DNA of 64,000 nucleotides from Priestia megaterium NBRC 15308 = ATCC 14581 (GCF_000832985.1 NZ_CP009920.1:1364001-1428000); one strand, 5' to 3'. Counted from the stretch's first letter, positions 8,311 to 16,953 are shown. Made by a program: numbers and translations. Notes: a model not told the origin generated them from the sequence alone.

Positions 8311-9588
8311 CTAAGCTGGAGACTCTCCGTCTCCTTCATTTAATACCGGAGGAGTAACAGTCGTTTCTTTTTTGTGCAGAGGCTGTGAGATATGTCTCAC
8401 ACAAAAATAAATGATCGTATGCCCTGCTCCAACAATAGCTAATAAAATGGGAATACTTTTTGCTTCATCAAAAAATAGTACAGCTATTAAAAATAAAGAT
8501 ATAGAAACGACGCGCCCGATATTCAGAAATACTTCTCTGACAACAATGTATTCAATTCTTTTTGAAACAACGTCTTTTGCTCGTCCAATCACATCGTACG
8601 TTAGAGAAATGAATGGAACCAATAAAATAGGATAGGCAATGGCAATACAAACAGCATATATAATTAACTTTGGATACGATAAGTTAAAGATAAGCAAAAA
8701 GACTGCTCCATAGAGAAGGAGGCCCCCTGTGAAGATAAACCGAAGGCGATTTTTTTGCTTAATAAACCTTGAGGCAACATAGTATCCCACAAATGCAACC
8801 GCTGAATTTACCAGTCCATATGTTCCTAAAGCTAATTCACTTCCCGTCGTAATAAATACCATGACGGATACAACAAAAATGAACGTACCTTCACGCAACC
8901 CTTGAAAGAAATGAGCCTGCAATATTCGATTCCAGTCTTTATTGACTTTTCGTTCAGCCCATACCTCTTTAAATTTGTATACTCCTTCCGCTGCGCGTCT
9001 TGTAATAAAAAAACTAAGCACAACGGCACCGATAAACAATAGCAGCGATACACCAAACACAATTTTATACCCAAGTGATTCATACAAAGCGGAAATAACA
9101 AAGCCCGCTCCTAAAGGACCAATCATCCCTGCAAAAGAGTTTAAGATCCCTAAAAATCCGTTAAAAAAGTCTCTTGTATCCGGTTCTGTAATTTCAAAAG
9201 TTAGCACATTAAAAGCTAGCCAATAAAAGCCGTATCCTATACCCAGCAGCCCACCAAGCAATACTAAATACTCGGCTGCGTTAGCTCCACTGACTAATAC
9301 AGCGATATAAAAAACAGCTAAAAAAGATACACCTAACCTTAAAACCACAACCCGGTCAATTCGTTTGGCCCATTTACCTGCTAAAATAAACGTAAGCGGC
9401 TGAAGCACCACTACCGCTAAATTATAAATAGCGAGATCCGAAAATTCGCCTGATTGTTTCCACAGATAAATGTTAACAAACGAATTGGAAATTGAAATAG
9501 CCAAGGCATAAAGACCGCCTATAATTAAAAGCAAAAGTAAATCTTTACTAACTTCTACATCTCCAACTACTTTTTTTAATAAAGGCAT
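8311..9588 (-). CDS. MFS transporter (YqgE-like)
   Basis: The 425-residue hydrophobic protein has about twelve predicted membrane helices and no signal peptide. A short cytoplasmic loop with KWAKRIDR after the second helix stands where MFS proteins carry the G-x3-D-R/K-x-G-R/K motif. It sits between sodA and pbpA, exactly where B. subtilis has yqgE, an MFS gene of unknown substrate. The C-terminal 20 residues are hydrophilic. An inverted repeat (AATGAAGGAG and CTCCTTCATT) spans the stop codon. The substrate cannot be inferred. Confidence 0.8.
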   Translation of the reverse strand: MPLLKKVVGDVEVSKDLLLLLIIGGLYALAISISNSFVNIYLWKQSGEFSDLAIYNLAVVVLQPLTFILAGKWAKRIDRVVVLRLGVSFLAVFYIAVLVSGANAAEYLVLLGGLLGIGYGFYWLAFNVLTFEITEPDTRDFFNGFLGILNSFAGMIGPLGAGFVISALYESLGYKIVFGVSLLLFIGAVVLSFFITRRAAEGVYKFKEVWAERKVNKDWNRILQAHFFQGLREGTFIFVVSVMVFITTGSELALGTYGLVNSAVAFVGYYVASRFIKQKNRLRFIFTGGLLLYGAVFLLIFNLSYPKLIIYAVCIAIAYPILLVPFISLTYDVIGRAKDVVSKRIEYIVVREVFLNIGRVVSISLFLIAVLFFDEAKSIPILLAIVGAGHTIIYFCVRHISQPLHKKETTVTPPVLNEGDGESPA

Positions 9589-9662
9589 ATCAAAAAACTC
9601 CTTTTCTCTTCTACACCTAGTGTGTGAAAAAGAAAAGGAGATATGTAAAAGAATTGGAAAAC

Positions 9663-9698
9663 AAAAAAGCCAGTAAAGGTAATAATTACTTTACTGGC
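9663..9698 (-). terminator. Intrinsic terminator of sodA
   Basis: An AGCCAGTAAAG stem closes over a short AT loop and is followed on the minus strand by a T-run. It lies 20 bp past the sodA stop. Confidence 0.85.
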
Positions 9699-9717
9699 TC
9701 TTAAATACGTCTTTAGC

Positions 9718-10326
9718 TTATTTTGCAGCGTCGTAACGCTTAGCAACTTCGTCCCATTTTACAACATTAAAGAATGCTGAAATGTAATCTGGACGGCGGT
9801 TTTGGTAATTTAAGTAGTAAGCGTGCTCCCAAACGTCTAGACCAAGAATTGGCGTTTTACCTTCCATTAATGGGCTATCTTGGTTTGGTGTGCTTGTTAC
9901 TTCTAAATCGCCGTTGTTTACAACTAACCAAGCCCAGCCAGAACCGAAGCGAGTTTTAGCTGCATTTGCAAATTCTTCTTTGAATTGATCAAAGCTGCCG
10001 AATTTGCTAGCGATAGCGTCTGCTAATTCACCAGTTGGAGCACCGCCGCCGTTAGGGCAAAGGATTGTCCAAAATAATGAGTGGTTCGCATGACCGCCAC
10101 CGTTATTGCGTACTGCTGTACGGATATCTTCAGGAACAGCATCTAAGTTTGAAATTAACTCTTCAATACTTTTGCTTTCTAAATCCCCTTTGCCTTCAAC
10201 AGCAGCGTTTAGATTTGTAACATATGTGTTGTGATGTTTTGTGTGGTGAATATTCATTGTTTCTTTGTCGATATGTGGTTCCAGTGCATCGTATGCATAA
10301 GGTAGTTCTGGTAATTTGTAAGCCAT
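9718..10326 (-). CDS. sodA: Manganese superoxide dismutase
   Basis: SodA is a 202-residue Fe/Mn-type superoxide dismutase. The metal ligands are visible: His27 in HTKHHNTYV, a second histidine in [11 protein letters not shown], Asp and His in [12 protein letters not shown]. The GSGWAWLV block is typical of the Mn enzyme. The start chosen is the ATG of [10 protein letters not shown] with GAAGGAGG upstream; the frame continues six codons further but without a better site. It is monocistronic, with its own promoter (10385-10413) and terminator. It detoxifies superoxide in the cytosol and is associated with spores in relatives. Confidence 0.97.
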   Translation of the reverse strand: MAYKLPELPYAYDALEPHIDKETMNIHHTKHHNTYVTNLNAAVEGKGDLESKSIEELISNLDAVPEDIRTAVRNNGGGHANHSLFWTILCPNGGGAPTGELADAIASKFGSFDQFKEEFANAAKTRFGSGWAWLVVNNGDLEVTSTPNQDSPLMEGKTPILGLDVWEHAYYLNYQNRRPDYISAFFNVVKWDEVAKRYDAAK

Positions 10327-10384
10327 GAATAATTCCTCCTTCAAAATATGTAAGCATTTTGGCGCGAAAGCACCATATACGTTT

Positions 10385-10413
10385 AGATTAGCAAATTTAC
10401 CCTACTGTTTCAA
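10385..10413 (-). promoter_or_regulatory. SigA-type promoter of sodA
   Basis: On the minus strand TTGAAA (10413-10408) and TAATCT (10390-10385) are separated by 17 bp. They lie 60 bp upstream of the sodA start. Confidence 0.6.
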
Positions 10414-10476
10414 ATAAAAAGTTCCTAATCCATGATTTATATTTACCTAATTCCCATTCGCTATTCTTTTAAACAT

Positions 10477-10509
10477 AAAAAAAGCTTCTTTTTCTCAAAA
10501 GAAGCTTTG
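10477..10509 (-). terminator. Terminator of the tRNA cluster
   Basis: The minus-strand hairpin AAAGCTTCTTTT / AAAAGAAGCTTT is followed by a T7 tract, 15 bp past tRNA-Ser. Confidence 0.85.
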
Positions 10510-10523
10510 AATAGACGATAGTA

Positions 10524-10616
10524 TGGCGGAGGAAGAGGGATTCGAACCCCCGCGGGCTTTAACACCCCTGTCGGTTTTCAAGACCGATCCCTTCAGCCGG
10601 ACTTGGGTATTCCTCC
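10524..10616 (-). tRNA. tRNA-Ser (anticodon UGA)
   Basis: A 93-nt class II tRNA with a long variable arm. The anticodon loop reads CTTGAAA, giving UGA. The acceptor stem is GGAGGAA/TTCCTCC, and the 3' CCA is encoded. It is last in the cluster. Confidence 0.96.
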
Positions 10617-10627
10617 AACCTTATAAA

Positions 10628-10704
10628 TGGTGGACCCTGCAGGACTCGAACCTGCGACCGGACGGTTATGAGCCGTCTGCTCTAACCAGCTGAGCTAAGG
10701 GTCC
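10628..10704 (-). tRNA. tRNA-Ile2 (anticodon CAU, lysidine type)
   Basis: A 77-nt cloverleaf with acceptor GGACCCT/AGGGTCC, anticodon loop CTCATAA and encoded CCA. The anticodon-arm sequence (ACGGCTCATAACCGT) resembles the Ile2 tRNA whose CAU is converted to lysidine-AU by TilS, rather than tRNA-Met. The elongator Met gene is at 10823-10896. The identity rests on family resemblance. Confidence 0.85.
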
Positions 10705-10707
10705 ACA

Positions 10708-10782
10708 TGGCTCCACAGGTAGGACTCGAACCTACGACCGATCGGTTAACAGCCGATAGCTCTACCACTGAGCTACTGTGGA
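10708..10782 (-). tRNA. tRNA-Asn (anticodon GUU), copy 1
   Basis: A 75-nt tRNA with acceptor TCCACAG/CTGTGGA, anticodon loop CTGTTAA and encoded CCA. It is identical to the copy at 10898-10972. Confidence 0.96.
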
Positions 10783-10822
10783 ACAATATGAATTATGTAA
10801 GTCACAAACGTAAATTGGAAAA

Positions 10823-10896
10823 TAGCGGCGGAGGGGATCGAACCCCCGACCTCACGGGTATGAACCGTACGCTCTAGCCAGCTGAGCTACACCGCC
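10823..10896 (-). tRNA. tRNA-Met, elongator (anticodon CAU)
   Basis: A 74-nt cloverleaf with acceptor GGCGGTG/CGCCGCT, anticodon loop GTTCATA and discriminator A. The next bases are TTT, so the 3' CCA is not encoded here, unlike its neighbours in the cluster, and must be added by the CCA-adding enzyme. Confidence 0.93.
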
Positions 10897-10897
10897 A

Positions 10898-10972
10898 TGG
10901 CTCCACAGGTAGGACTCGAACCTACGACCGATCGGTTAACAGCCGATAGCTCTACCACTGAGCTACTGTGGA
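10898..10972 (-). tRNA. tRNA-Asn (anticodon GUU), copy 2
   Basis: Identical to the Asn tRNA at 10708-10782, including flanking bases, so an approximately 84-bp block is duplicated around tRNA-Met. It is the first gene of the cluster. Confidence 0.96.
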
Positions 10973-11001
10973 ACAATATAACATTTACTAGCGACATTAA
11001 A

Positions 11002-11030
11002 AATTTAACATGTTTCTAGTCTAAAGTCAA
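11002..11030 (-). promoter_or_regulatory. SigA promoter of the tRNA cluster
   Basis: TTGACT (11030-11025) and TAAATT (11007-11002), with a 17-bp spacer, lie about 30 bp upstream of the first tRNA-Asn. They stand immediately past the stop of the DUF456 gene. Confidence 0.65.
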
Positions 11031-11034
11031 TATA

Positions 11035-11520
11035 TTATTTTAAAACAGCGTATAAAAAATAGGCAATCATCAGCAGTTGAATAAATCCTTTTGAAATAGC
11101 ACCACTAAAAAAGCCAATAACCGAACCTACTCCAATTTTTACTGCGTTGCTAATTGTAGTCCGATGAACAATCAGTTCTCCTACAATCGCTCCGATAAAC
11201 GGCCCTAAAATAATTCCAAATCCCGGAATGACAAACGGACCTACAAGCAGCCCAACTGTACTTCCCCAAACACCTGCTTTAGTGCCTCCGAATTTTTTCA
11301 CACCAATAATATTAGCTATATAGTCTGCTAAAAAAAGTGCGACAACTAACAATCCTTGTACCACCCAAAATAACCAGCTATAGGAGCTAAAATCATAAAA
11401 TAAACCGTATATAACAAATCCTAGAGCTACAAATAGCACGCTCGGGATAATGGGATAAACCAACCCAACAAACGATACAACAAAGCTAACGATAATTAAT
11501 ACCCAACATAAAATAGCCAT
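11035..11520 (-). CDS. DUF456 family membrane protein (YqgC-like)
   Basis: This is a 161-residue, glycine-rich, very hydrophobic protein with about four to five membrane helices (roughly 5-25, 26-45, 50-70, 85-110, 125-160). It fits the DUF456 family, and its place next to sodA matches B. subtilis yqgC. Its function is unknown; the glycine-rich hairpins (PFVIPGFGIILGPFIGAIVGE) suggest a compact membrane-embedded fold. Transcription is leftward, toward the tRNA cluster. Confidence 0.8.
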   Translation of the reverse strand: MAILCWVLIIVSFVVSFVGLVYPIIPSVLFVALGFVIYGLFYDFSSYSWLFWVVQGLLVVALFLADYIANIIGVKKFGGTKAGVWGSTVGLLVGPFVIPGFGIILGPFIGAIVGELIVHRTTISNAVKIGVGSVIGFFSGAISKGFIQLLMIAYFLYAVLK

Positions 11521-11589
11521 GCCCGCACCTATCCTTTTTATTATTACTATTTATCATACAATAACCACTCCTATAAAGAAAGACCTTGC

Positions 11590-11790
11590 ACGACGAGTAC
11601 TTCCTTTATTTCACTTTCGAATACCTCTTCAAATAATAATTTTCGAGTGTACCTCTGCAATATTAACAGCACGGTCCTCAAGGCGCCCGTAATATCAAAA
11701 AAAACAATGACGGCAAAACCTGTACATATACGCATAAAATGTGCTTGTAACATAACGCTCCACCGCATCATTGTAATTGGTAACGGTTTC
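11590..11790 (-). pseudogene. Decayed PhoU-like fragment (probable)
   Basis: In one minus-strand frame this stretch encodes GRLEDRAVNIAEVHSK (core near 11630-11680), which resembles the PhoU C-terminal signature (LERIADHAVNIAE). That frame is broken by stops before and after. A different frame of the same strand is open for 66 codons but looks like no known protein. This is probably the remnant of a phoU-like or Na/Pi cotransporter gene; the assignment rests on one short motif. The rest of the 347-bp gap (11521-11867) shows only the SD of the next gene. Confidence 0.35.
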
Positions 11791-11867
11791 TAAAATCTAT
11801 TGTAAACCTTAAATTTTCGCTATAAAATAAGGTATAATAAGAATCTTCAATAAGAGGAGGCTTTACA

Positions 11868-12659
11868 ATGAGCATGCTGAAAAAGATGGCATGGAGTTTT
11901 ATTTCCTTCAAAAAAATAAGGTCGCTTCGCTTTGAGCATACGAATAAAACAATTGGTTTTGTGCTGTTTCTAACATTTATTTCTTTGCTGCCTACATTTT
12001 TCTTTATGACTTTGACGATTGTAAACGGCTATCATATCGCTACTACAGATCTTCCGAAATCTGTTTCTTCTTTTTCTATTTCAAACTCACAGCTTACGTC
12101 AAGTCAACCTTTCACAAAAAAAGTAAACGGTACCGCTTTTATCTTAAACCCCTCACAGTCTATTGAACGATTTCATTCCCCTGCTCATGCCATTGGTTTT
12201 TTAAAGGATGGAATTTACATCACGACTAATTCACAAACACAAACGTATTCATATGAGTTGCTAAACTGGCATCATAAAGATAAAAATGAACTGTTAAACT
12301 TGCTGCACGAACAAAAATTTTCTTTATACATACTTGTCCCTATCGCTATGCTTTTACTGTACGTATTAACATCTGGACTAAACTTCCTTTCTATTACCTG
12401 CCTTGCTTATCTTGGAAAGCTGATTGCACTCATTGCTAAAAAGCAGCTTCCTTTCAAGCAGCTATGGGCACTGAGCGCTTATAGTACGGTAGCCTTCACA
12501 CTGCTTTATACGCTTTTTGAAGCTTTTTCTTTGTCTCTAGCACTACATAGCTCTCTTTACTGGATAGGAACATTCTTCATTTACTTGTTGCTCGTCACAA
12601 GGGTTCCTATAAGAAGAAAGGTAAAACCTAATAAAGATGCTGGGACAAACGTATTTTAG
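11868..12659 (+). CDS. DUF1189 family membrane protein (YqgB-like)
   Basis: The 263-residue protein has an N-terminal membrane helix at about 30-52, a long extracytoplasmic region (about 55-160) and a cluster of about four helices at 155-255. This is the DUF1189 layout, and the position matches B. subtilis yqgB. GAGGAGG precedes the ATG at good spacing. The last codons (encoding DAGTNVF and the stop) lie within repeat copy B, so the C-terminal tail may have been acquired by insertion of the repeat. Function is unknown. Confidence 0.75.
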   Translation: MSMLKKMAWSFISFKKIRSLRFEHTNKTIGFVLFLTFISLLPTFFFMTLTIVNGYHIATTDLPKSVSSFSISNSQLTSSQPFTKKVNGTAFILNPSQSIERFHSPAHAIGFLKDGIYITTNSQTQTYSYELLNWHHKDKNELLNLLHEQKFSLYILVPIAMLLLYVLTSGLNFLSITCLAYLGKLIALIAKKQLPFKQLWALSAYSTVAFTLLYTLFEAFSLSLALHSSLYWIGTFFIYLLLVTRVPIRRKVKPNKDAGTNVF

Positions 12660-12806
12660 TTGAAGGAGAATCCAAACGAGGAATCTAGATTCTTGATAGA
12701 GAATCCACCTCTTTTGGATTTTTTTATTGATATGGTGAACGCAGGTTTCATGTATGCGGCTGCTTCTAGCTGGTGATTGGAGTGATTTAGTTAAGTCTCA
12801 GCCTCT
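12636..12806 (+). repeat. Terminator-bearing intergenic repeat, copy B
   Basis: In plus orientation this carries the same blocks as copy A: GATGCTGGGACAAACG, TTTTAGTTGAAG, a GAATCC...GGATT hairpin, TTTCATGTATGCGGCTGC and GCTGGTGATTGGAG. The far end reads GTTAAGTCTCAGCCTC, an inverted version of the head, so this copy has imperfect terminal inverted repeats. It fills the gap between two convergent genes and supplies a terminator to the left-hand one. Confidence 0.7.
12669..12725 (+). terminator. Intrinsic terminator of the DUF1189 gene inside repeat copy B
   Basis: The stem arms AATCCAAACGAGG (12669-12681) and CCTCTTTTGGATT (12708-12720) pair with one mismatch and are followed by a T-run on the plus strand. 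Confidence 0.75.
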
Positions 12807-14018
12807 TTATTTCGGTACAACTTTTTTTCTTCCCATTGCACAAGGAAGAATTTTCAACTGATACAAAACCCACAAACCTCCTGCTGTGAGCAGAATAAAG
12901 CTGTAAACAAACATCAGCCTTTCAGCATGCATCCACACTTCAAAAACAACAGGTCCCAACGCTACTCCTAAAAATCTCACCGTTCCATAAATGGATACAA
13001 TAAACCCTCTTTCTTCGTCTGAAGCCGCTGAAGTAATCATCATATTAATACACGGAAGAACAAATCCTAAGCCGCCAAAGGCGACTGTCAAACAAAACAT
13101 CAGAACAGGAAGCGTATAAATAATCGTTAATACTCCAAACATCAGGAATAAAAGAGTTATCCCTACTATCATTAATTTTTTCATGAGCTCTACATCTGTT
13201 TTGATGCGTTGACCGGTCCAATAAGAAACGAGCGTCATCGCACCAAGAGGAAATAAAAAAGCGGTTCCTTTAAAAAAACCGTCTATATGATACGTTTCCT
13301 CTATTAGAAAAGATAAATAATATAAAATACCAAATAATAAAAACAACCCCAATCCCCCGACAAAGAATAAAGGAAAAAGCGATTTTCTTTTATTATAGAC
13401 AATCCCATTGGCTCTCTTTAAATATTCTTGAACAGATACTGAATCCGAACCTGTTTTCCCTTCTCTCACATACAGCACTATACCTACTAAAGCAGCACCT
13501 GCAGCTAAAGGATAGACAAAAAACGCGGCATACCATACGACGAGTGCTACCGATGCTCCAATTATCGGCGCAACCACTTTTCCAACTCCGTTATACACTT
13601 CTAAAATCCCGAGGACTTTTGCTCTTTTTTCCCCTGTAAATACATCTCCAGTTAATGCCATTGCCAACGTTGTAGTACCTGCAGCTCCAATCCCTTGAAT
13701 GACTCTGCCTGCCATCAACACAGCAAAGCTTCCAGAAGAGAATGAAGCACTACTAGCAGCGATGACACTACCTATTATCATCATGACGAGTGAATATATG
13801 ATTAACTTTTTACGCCCATACCGGTCTGATAAAATCCCTACGGCAGGGATACACAATGCAGCTGGAATCGAAAATGCACTCAGTATCAAACTGGTTTGAA
13901 CTCCGCTTAAGTGAAGTGACTTTTGAATGCTTGGCAGCAGAGGAATGAGCATGGAATTTCCCAGCACCATGATTAAAGGCAATAAGCCTAATGAAACAAT
14001 CATTAATTTTTCTTTCAA
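12807..14018 (-). CDS. MFS transporter, drug-efflux (DHA1) type
   Basis: The 403-residue protein has about twelve membrane helices. The MFS motif GILSDRYGRKK lies in the loop after helix 2, and GRVIQGIGAAG after helix 4 resembles the drug:H+ antiporter signature. The frame stays open to 14051, but I chose the TTG that has GGAGAAC 7 bp upstream, giving MKEKLMIVSLGLL. It is divergent from the LysM gene. B. subtilis has no MFS gene between yqgB and yqfZ as I recall, so this is probably an insertion. The substrate is unknown. Confidence 0.8.
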   Translation of the reverse strand: MKEKLMIVSLGLLPLIMVLGNSMLIPLLPSIQKSLHLSGVQTSLILSAFSIPAALCIPAVGILSDRYGRKKLIIYSLVMMIIGSVIAASSASFSSGSFAVLMAGRVIQGIGAAGTTTLAMALTGDVFTGEKRAKVLGILEVYNGVGKVVAPIIGASVALVVWYAAFFVYPLAAGAALVGIVLYVREGKTGSDSVSVQEYLKRANGIVYNKRKSLFPLFFVGGLGLFLLFGILYYLSFLIEETYHIDGFFKGTAFLFPLGAMTLVSYWTGQRIKTDVELMKKLMIVGITLLFLMFGVLTIIYTLPVLMFCLTVAFGGLGFVLPCINMMITSAASDEERGFIVSIYGTVRFLGVALGPVVFEVWMHAERLMFVYSFILLTAGGLWVLYQLKILPCAMGRKKVVPK

Positions 14019-14094
14019 TTTTCGTTCTCCAATCATATTTAAGTAAGACAAGCATAGGCTTTACACATAAGCAAAAGAATGAAGGAGGAGCATA

Positions 14095-14427
14095 ATGAAA
14101 AAGCTATGTGCATTAGCCGCTTTCGCTTTTATCGGATATATTTGTCACTACGACATTAAATACGGGACCATTCCCACTGCTACTGAAGCAGTTCAAGTCA
14201 GCAAAGCGCAGCCTGCAGAAACAAAAGCCGCCAGCTCTTCTTCCACCTATACAAAAATAAAAATTAAGCCAGGCGATACAGTTTTGTCCATCATTGAGGA
14301 GCTTACAAAAAAATCGATACCGGTTTCTATGAACCAAATGATTACAGACTTCAAAAAGTTAAATAACGGTACAGCGCCTGAGGATATTCAAATTGGAAAA
14401 ACGTATAAGTTCCCTATTTACAAGTAA
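14095..14427 (+). CDS. LysM domain protein (YqfZ-like)
   Basis: This is a 110-residue secreted or membrane-tethered protein with a hydrophobic N-terminal segment (about 2-19), a linker rich in Ala and Ser, and a C-terminal LysM-type domain (about 52-109: IKIKPGDTVLSIIEEL ... IQIGKTYKFP). LysM binds N-acetylglucosamine in peptidoglycan. It lies immediately upstream of ispG, as yqfZ does in B. subtilis. GAAGGAGGAG precedes the ATG. Confidence 0.75.
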   Translation: MKKLCALAAFAFIGYICHYDIKYGTIPTATEAVQVSKAQPAETKAASSSSTYTKIKIKPGDTVLSIIEELTKKSIPVSMNQMITDFKKLNNGTAPEDIQIGKTYKFPIYK

Positions 14428-14441
14428 TGACAGCATTCTTC

Positions 14442-14471
14442 TTGTCAAGATGGGATAGTCATTGTTAAAAT
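14442..14471 (+). promoter_or_regulatory. Candidate SigA promoter of ispG
   Basis: TTGTCA (14442-14447) and TAAAAT (14466-14471), with an 18-bp spacer, lie about 100 bp upstream of ispG. Confidence 0.45.
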
Positions 14472-14569
14472 AGCTAAGGTAGCACTTTCTACTAGTTATT
14501 TTGTTCATAAAGAGTTATTCTATTAATGAATTCAAATTCTTGATTTCATTTTGAAGGAGAGATTATCAC

Positions 14570-15682
14570 GTGAGTGAAATTATACATCGTACAAAAACAC
14601 GCCCCGTTAAAGTTGGAGATTTAACAATCGGAGGCAGCAACGAGTTAGTTATTCAAAGTATGACAACCACTAAGACACATGATGTTGAAGCAACGGTTGC
14701 AGAAATTAAACGTTTAGAAGAAGCAGGATGCCAAGTTGTTCGTGTTGCTTGTCCAGACGAGCGCGCAGCAGATGCAATCCCTGAAATTAAAAAACGCATT
14801 AACATTCCATTAGTTGTGGATATTCATTTTGACTACCGCTTAGCATTAAAAGCAATTGAAGGCGGAGCGGATAAAATCCGTATCAACCCTGGTAATATCG
14901 GTCGCCGTGAAAAAGTGGAAGCTGTTGTAAATGCTGCAAAAGCTAAAAATATTCCAATTCGTATTGGAGTTAACGCTGGTTCACTTGAAAAACGTATTTT
15001 AGATAAATACGGCTATCCGACAGCAGATGGCATGGTAGAAAGTGCACTTCATCACATTAAAATTTTAGAAGACCTTGATTTCCATGACATCATCGTTTCA
15101 ATGAAAGCATCGGATGTTAACTTGGCAATTGAAGCTTATGAAAAAGCTGCTCAAGCATTTGACTACCCTCTTCACTTAGGAATTACAGAATCGGGTACAT
15201 TATTTGCAGGAACTGTAAAAAGTGCAGCAGGGCTTGGCGCTATTTTATCTAAAGGAATCGGAAATACATTACGTATTTCTTTAAGTGCGGATCCTGTAGA
15301 AGAAGTAAAAGTTGCGCGCGAATTACTAAAATCATTTGGTTTAGCTTCCAATGCCGCAACGCTTATTTCTTGCCCAACTTGCGGACGTATTGAAATTGAT
15401 TTAATTAGCATTGCTAATGAAGTTGAAGAGTATATTTCAACTGTAAAAGCACCGATTAAAGTAGCGGTACTTGGCTGCGCTGTAAACGGTCCTGGTGAAG
15501 CTCGTGAAGCTGATATCGGGATTGCGGGAGCACGCGGTGAAGGTCTACTATTCCGCAAAGGCGAAATCGTACGCAAAGTTCCTGAAGAAACAATGGTTGA
15601 GGAACTAAAAAAAGAAATTGATAAAATTGCTGCTGAATATCACGCAAAGCAAGAAGCTGAAAAAGCTGCAGCTAAATCATAA
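14570..15682 (+). CDS. ispG: 4-hydroxy-3-methylbut-2-enyl diphosphate synthase (flavodoxin)
   Basis: IspG is a 370-residue [4Fe-4S] enzyme of the MEP isoprenoid pathway; it converts MEcPP to HMBPP. The N-terminal TIM barrel runs from about 8 to 250. The C-terminal cluster-binding domain has cysteines in ISCPTCGR and in [11 protein letters not shown]. The start is a GTG preceded by GAAGGAGA. The length is typical of the bacterial two-domain form. The terminal step enzyme, ispH, is in the same window at 22810. Confidence 0.97.
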   Translation: MSEIIHRTKTRPVKVGDLTIGGSNELVIQSMTTTKTHDVEATVAEIKRLEEAGCQVVRVACPDERAADAIPEIKKRINIPLVVDIHFDYRLALKAIEGGADKIRINPGNIGRREKVEAVVNAAKAKNIPIRIGVNAGSLEKRILDKYGYPTADGMVESALHHIKILEDLDFHDIIVSMKASDVNLAIEAYEKAAQAFDYPLHLGITESGTLFAGTVKSAAGLGAILSKGIGNTLRISLSADPVEEVKVARELLKSFGLASNAATLISCPTCGRIEIDLISIANEVEEYISTVKAPIKVAVLGCAVNGPGEAREADIGIAGARGEGLLFRKGEIVRKVPEETMVEELKKEIDKIAAEYHAKQEAEKAAAKS

Positions 15683-15684
15683 CT

Positions 15685-15721
15685 AAAAAAAGCGAGGCGC
15701 ATATGCGCCTCGCTTTTTTTT
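15685..15721. terminator. Bidirectional terminator between ispG and yqfX
   Basis: AGCGAGGCGCATATGCGCCT is a near-perfect palindrome flanked by A-run and T-run, so it works for both convergent genes. Confidence 0.9.
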
Positions 15722-16085
15722 ATGAAAAGAACGGTAATATAAACGTACCGACAATAATCGATACAACTCCGATCCCTATTGCCCATGCTCCTAGCGTAAG
15801 TGCTCCTTTTCTGCGTGCGATAAACCCTAGAATAATCCCAGCGGCACCAAGAATAATTGGTAAAAAGAATAGTGAAAGAATCGAAAGCACGAGTGCGAAA
15901 CGACCGTATCCCGTTCCTTCTCCTCGCCCAGCGACTTCATGATTGCGATTGCGATCAATATCTATAACTTCACGCTCTGCATGAGGCTCTCCTACTCGGT
16001 AAGGAACGCCCACTTCAGCTGCAGTTTCTTCCATGAAATCAGCTTCATATACATCTTTTCTACGCCTTTGTTCTTCATTCTCCAT
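15720..16085 (-). CDS. Small two-helix membrane protein (YqfX-like)
   Basis: The 121-residue protein has a very charged N-terminal half (Glu, Arg and Asp rich, about 1-58) and two membrane helices (about 60-85 and 95-120) separated by ARRKG. This layout resembles DUF4190-type proteins, and synteny matches B. subtilis yqfX. I used the ATG preceded by GCGAGGG, which gives MENEEQRRRK. Function is unknown. Confidence 0.75.
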   Translation of the reverse strand: MENEEQRRRKDVYEADFMEETAAEVGVPYRVGEPHAEREVIDIDRNRNHEVAGRGEGTGYGRFALVLSILSLFFLPIILGAAGIILGFIARRKGALTLGAWAIGIGVVSIIVGTFILPFFS

Positions 16086-16346
16086 GCTTAATCCCTCGCT
16101 TTCGTAAATAAGGAGCATTTATAGTATCTGAATGCGAGAAAAAATTATAAGTGTCAATCTTATACAGCCGCTCACTCTCTTACAAGAAATAGGTACAGAC
16201 GCAATATCACCAGGCTATGCAGTGATCATTACGCTTTGCCAAAGGCGTATAAAAAGTATTACTGTTTCTCTTTGGGCTTTATGTTACACTAGACAAGAAT
16301 AGTCAAGCACCTAAGTAGAATAAACGTATTAAAGGAGTGCACGTAG

Positions 16347-16922
16347 TTGACGAAAAAGTTTGGAATTGACATTGATGGAACTGTTACTTCTCCTGAAACT
16401 TTTGTTCCTCATTTAAATAAAGCCTTTAACTTAAATTTAACACTTGAAGACATTACAGAATATGATTTCAGCCCTTTTGTAAATGTATCACCTGCAGAAC
16501 TCGGGAAATGGTTTAAAGCAAATGAACGCTCTATTTACGAAACCTCTCCACTTGCAGACGATGCAAAAGCTGTTTTGCAAAAATGGCATCAAAAGCACGA
16601 ATTATTCTTTATTAGTGCAAGGCATGATAAGCTATTGGACGTCACGGAAGAATGGTTTCAAAAAAATGAACTATCGTTTCATCACATTGAGTTAGTCGGT
16701 TCTCATTTTAAAGTTGAAACAGCAAAACGATATGATGTTGATATCTTTTTTGAAGACAAACATGATAATGCTTGTGAAATCAGTGAAGAATGCAATATCC
16801 CCGTTATCTTATTTGATACTCCTTATAATCGCTTACCTGTTCCAAAAGGAGTGGTTCGCGTATACAATTGGCTAGAAGCAGATCAGTGGGTAGCCAGCTG
16901 GTTAAAAGAACAGCAAAAATAA
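16347..16922 (+). CDS. HAD-type nucleotidase (YqfW-like, 5'(3')-deoxyribonucleotidase family)
   Basis: The 191-residue cytosolic protein opens with the HAD nucleophile motif GIDIDGTVT (Asp8 and Asp10). Motif II is in FISARHD and the acidic motif IV is FFEDKHDNA. This fits the NT5C/YqfW family that dephosphorylates nucleotides; the substrate is inferred from the family only. The start is TTG with AAAGGAG upstream. It is convergent with zur. Confidence 0.8.
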   Translation: MTKKFGIDIDGTVTSPETFVPHLNKAFNLNLTLEDITEYDFSPFVNVSPAELGKWFKANERSIYETSPLADDAKAVLQKWHQKHELFFISARHDKLLDVTEEWFQKNELSFHHIELVGSHFKVETAKRYDVDIFFEDKHDNACEISEECNIPVILFDTPYNRLPVPKGVVRVYNWLEADQWVASWLKEQQK

Positions 16923-16953
16923 AAAAGAGAGGTGCATAACGCCCTCTCTTTTT
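16921..16953. terminator. Bidirectional terminator between yqfW and zur
   Basis: AAAAGAGAGG and CCTCTCTTTT arms are flanked by A- and T-runs and overlap both stop codons. Confidence 0.85.

Noticed and set aside
11571-11771. 66-residue open frame on the minus strand
   Set aside because: No SD, no family resemblance, and it overlaps the PhoU-like relic read in another frame; probably chance.
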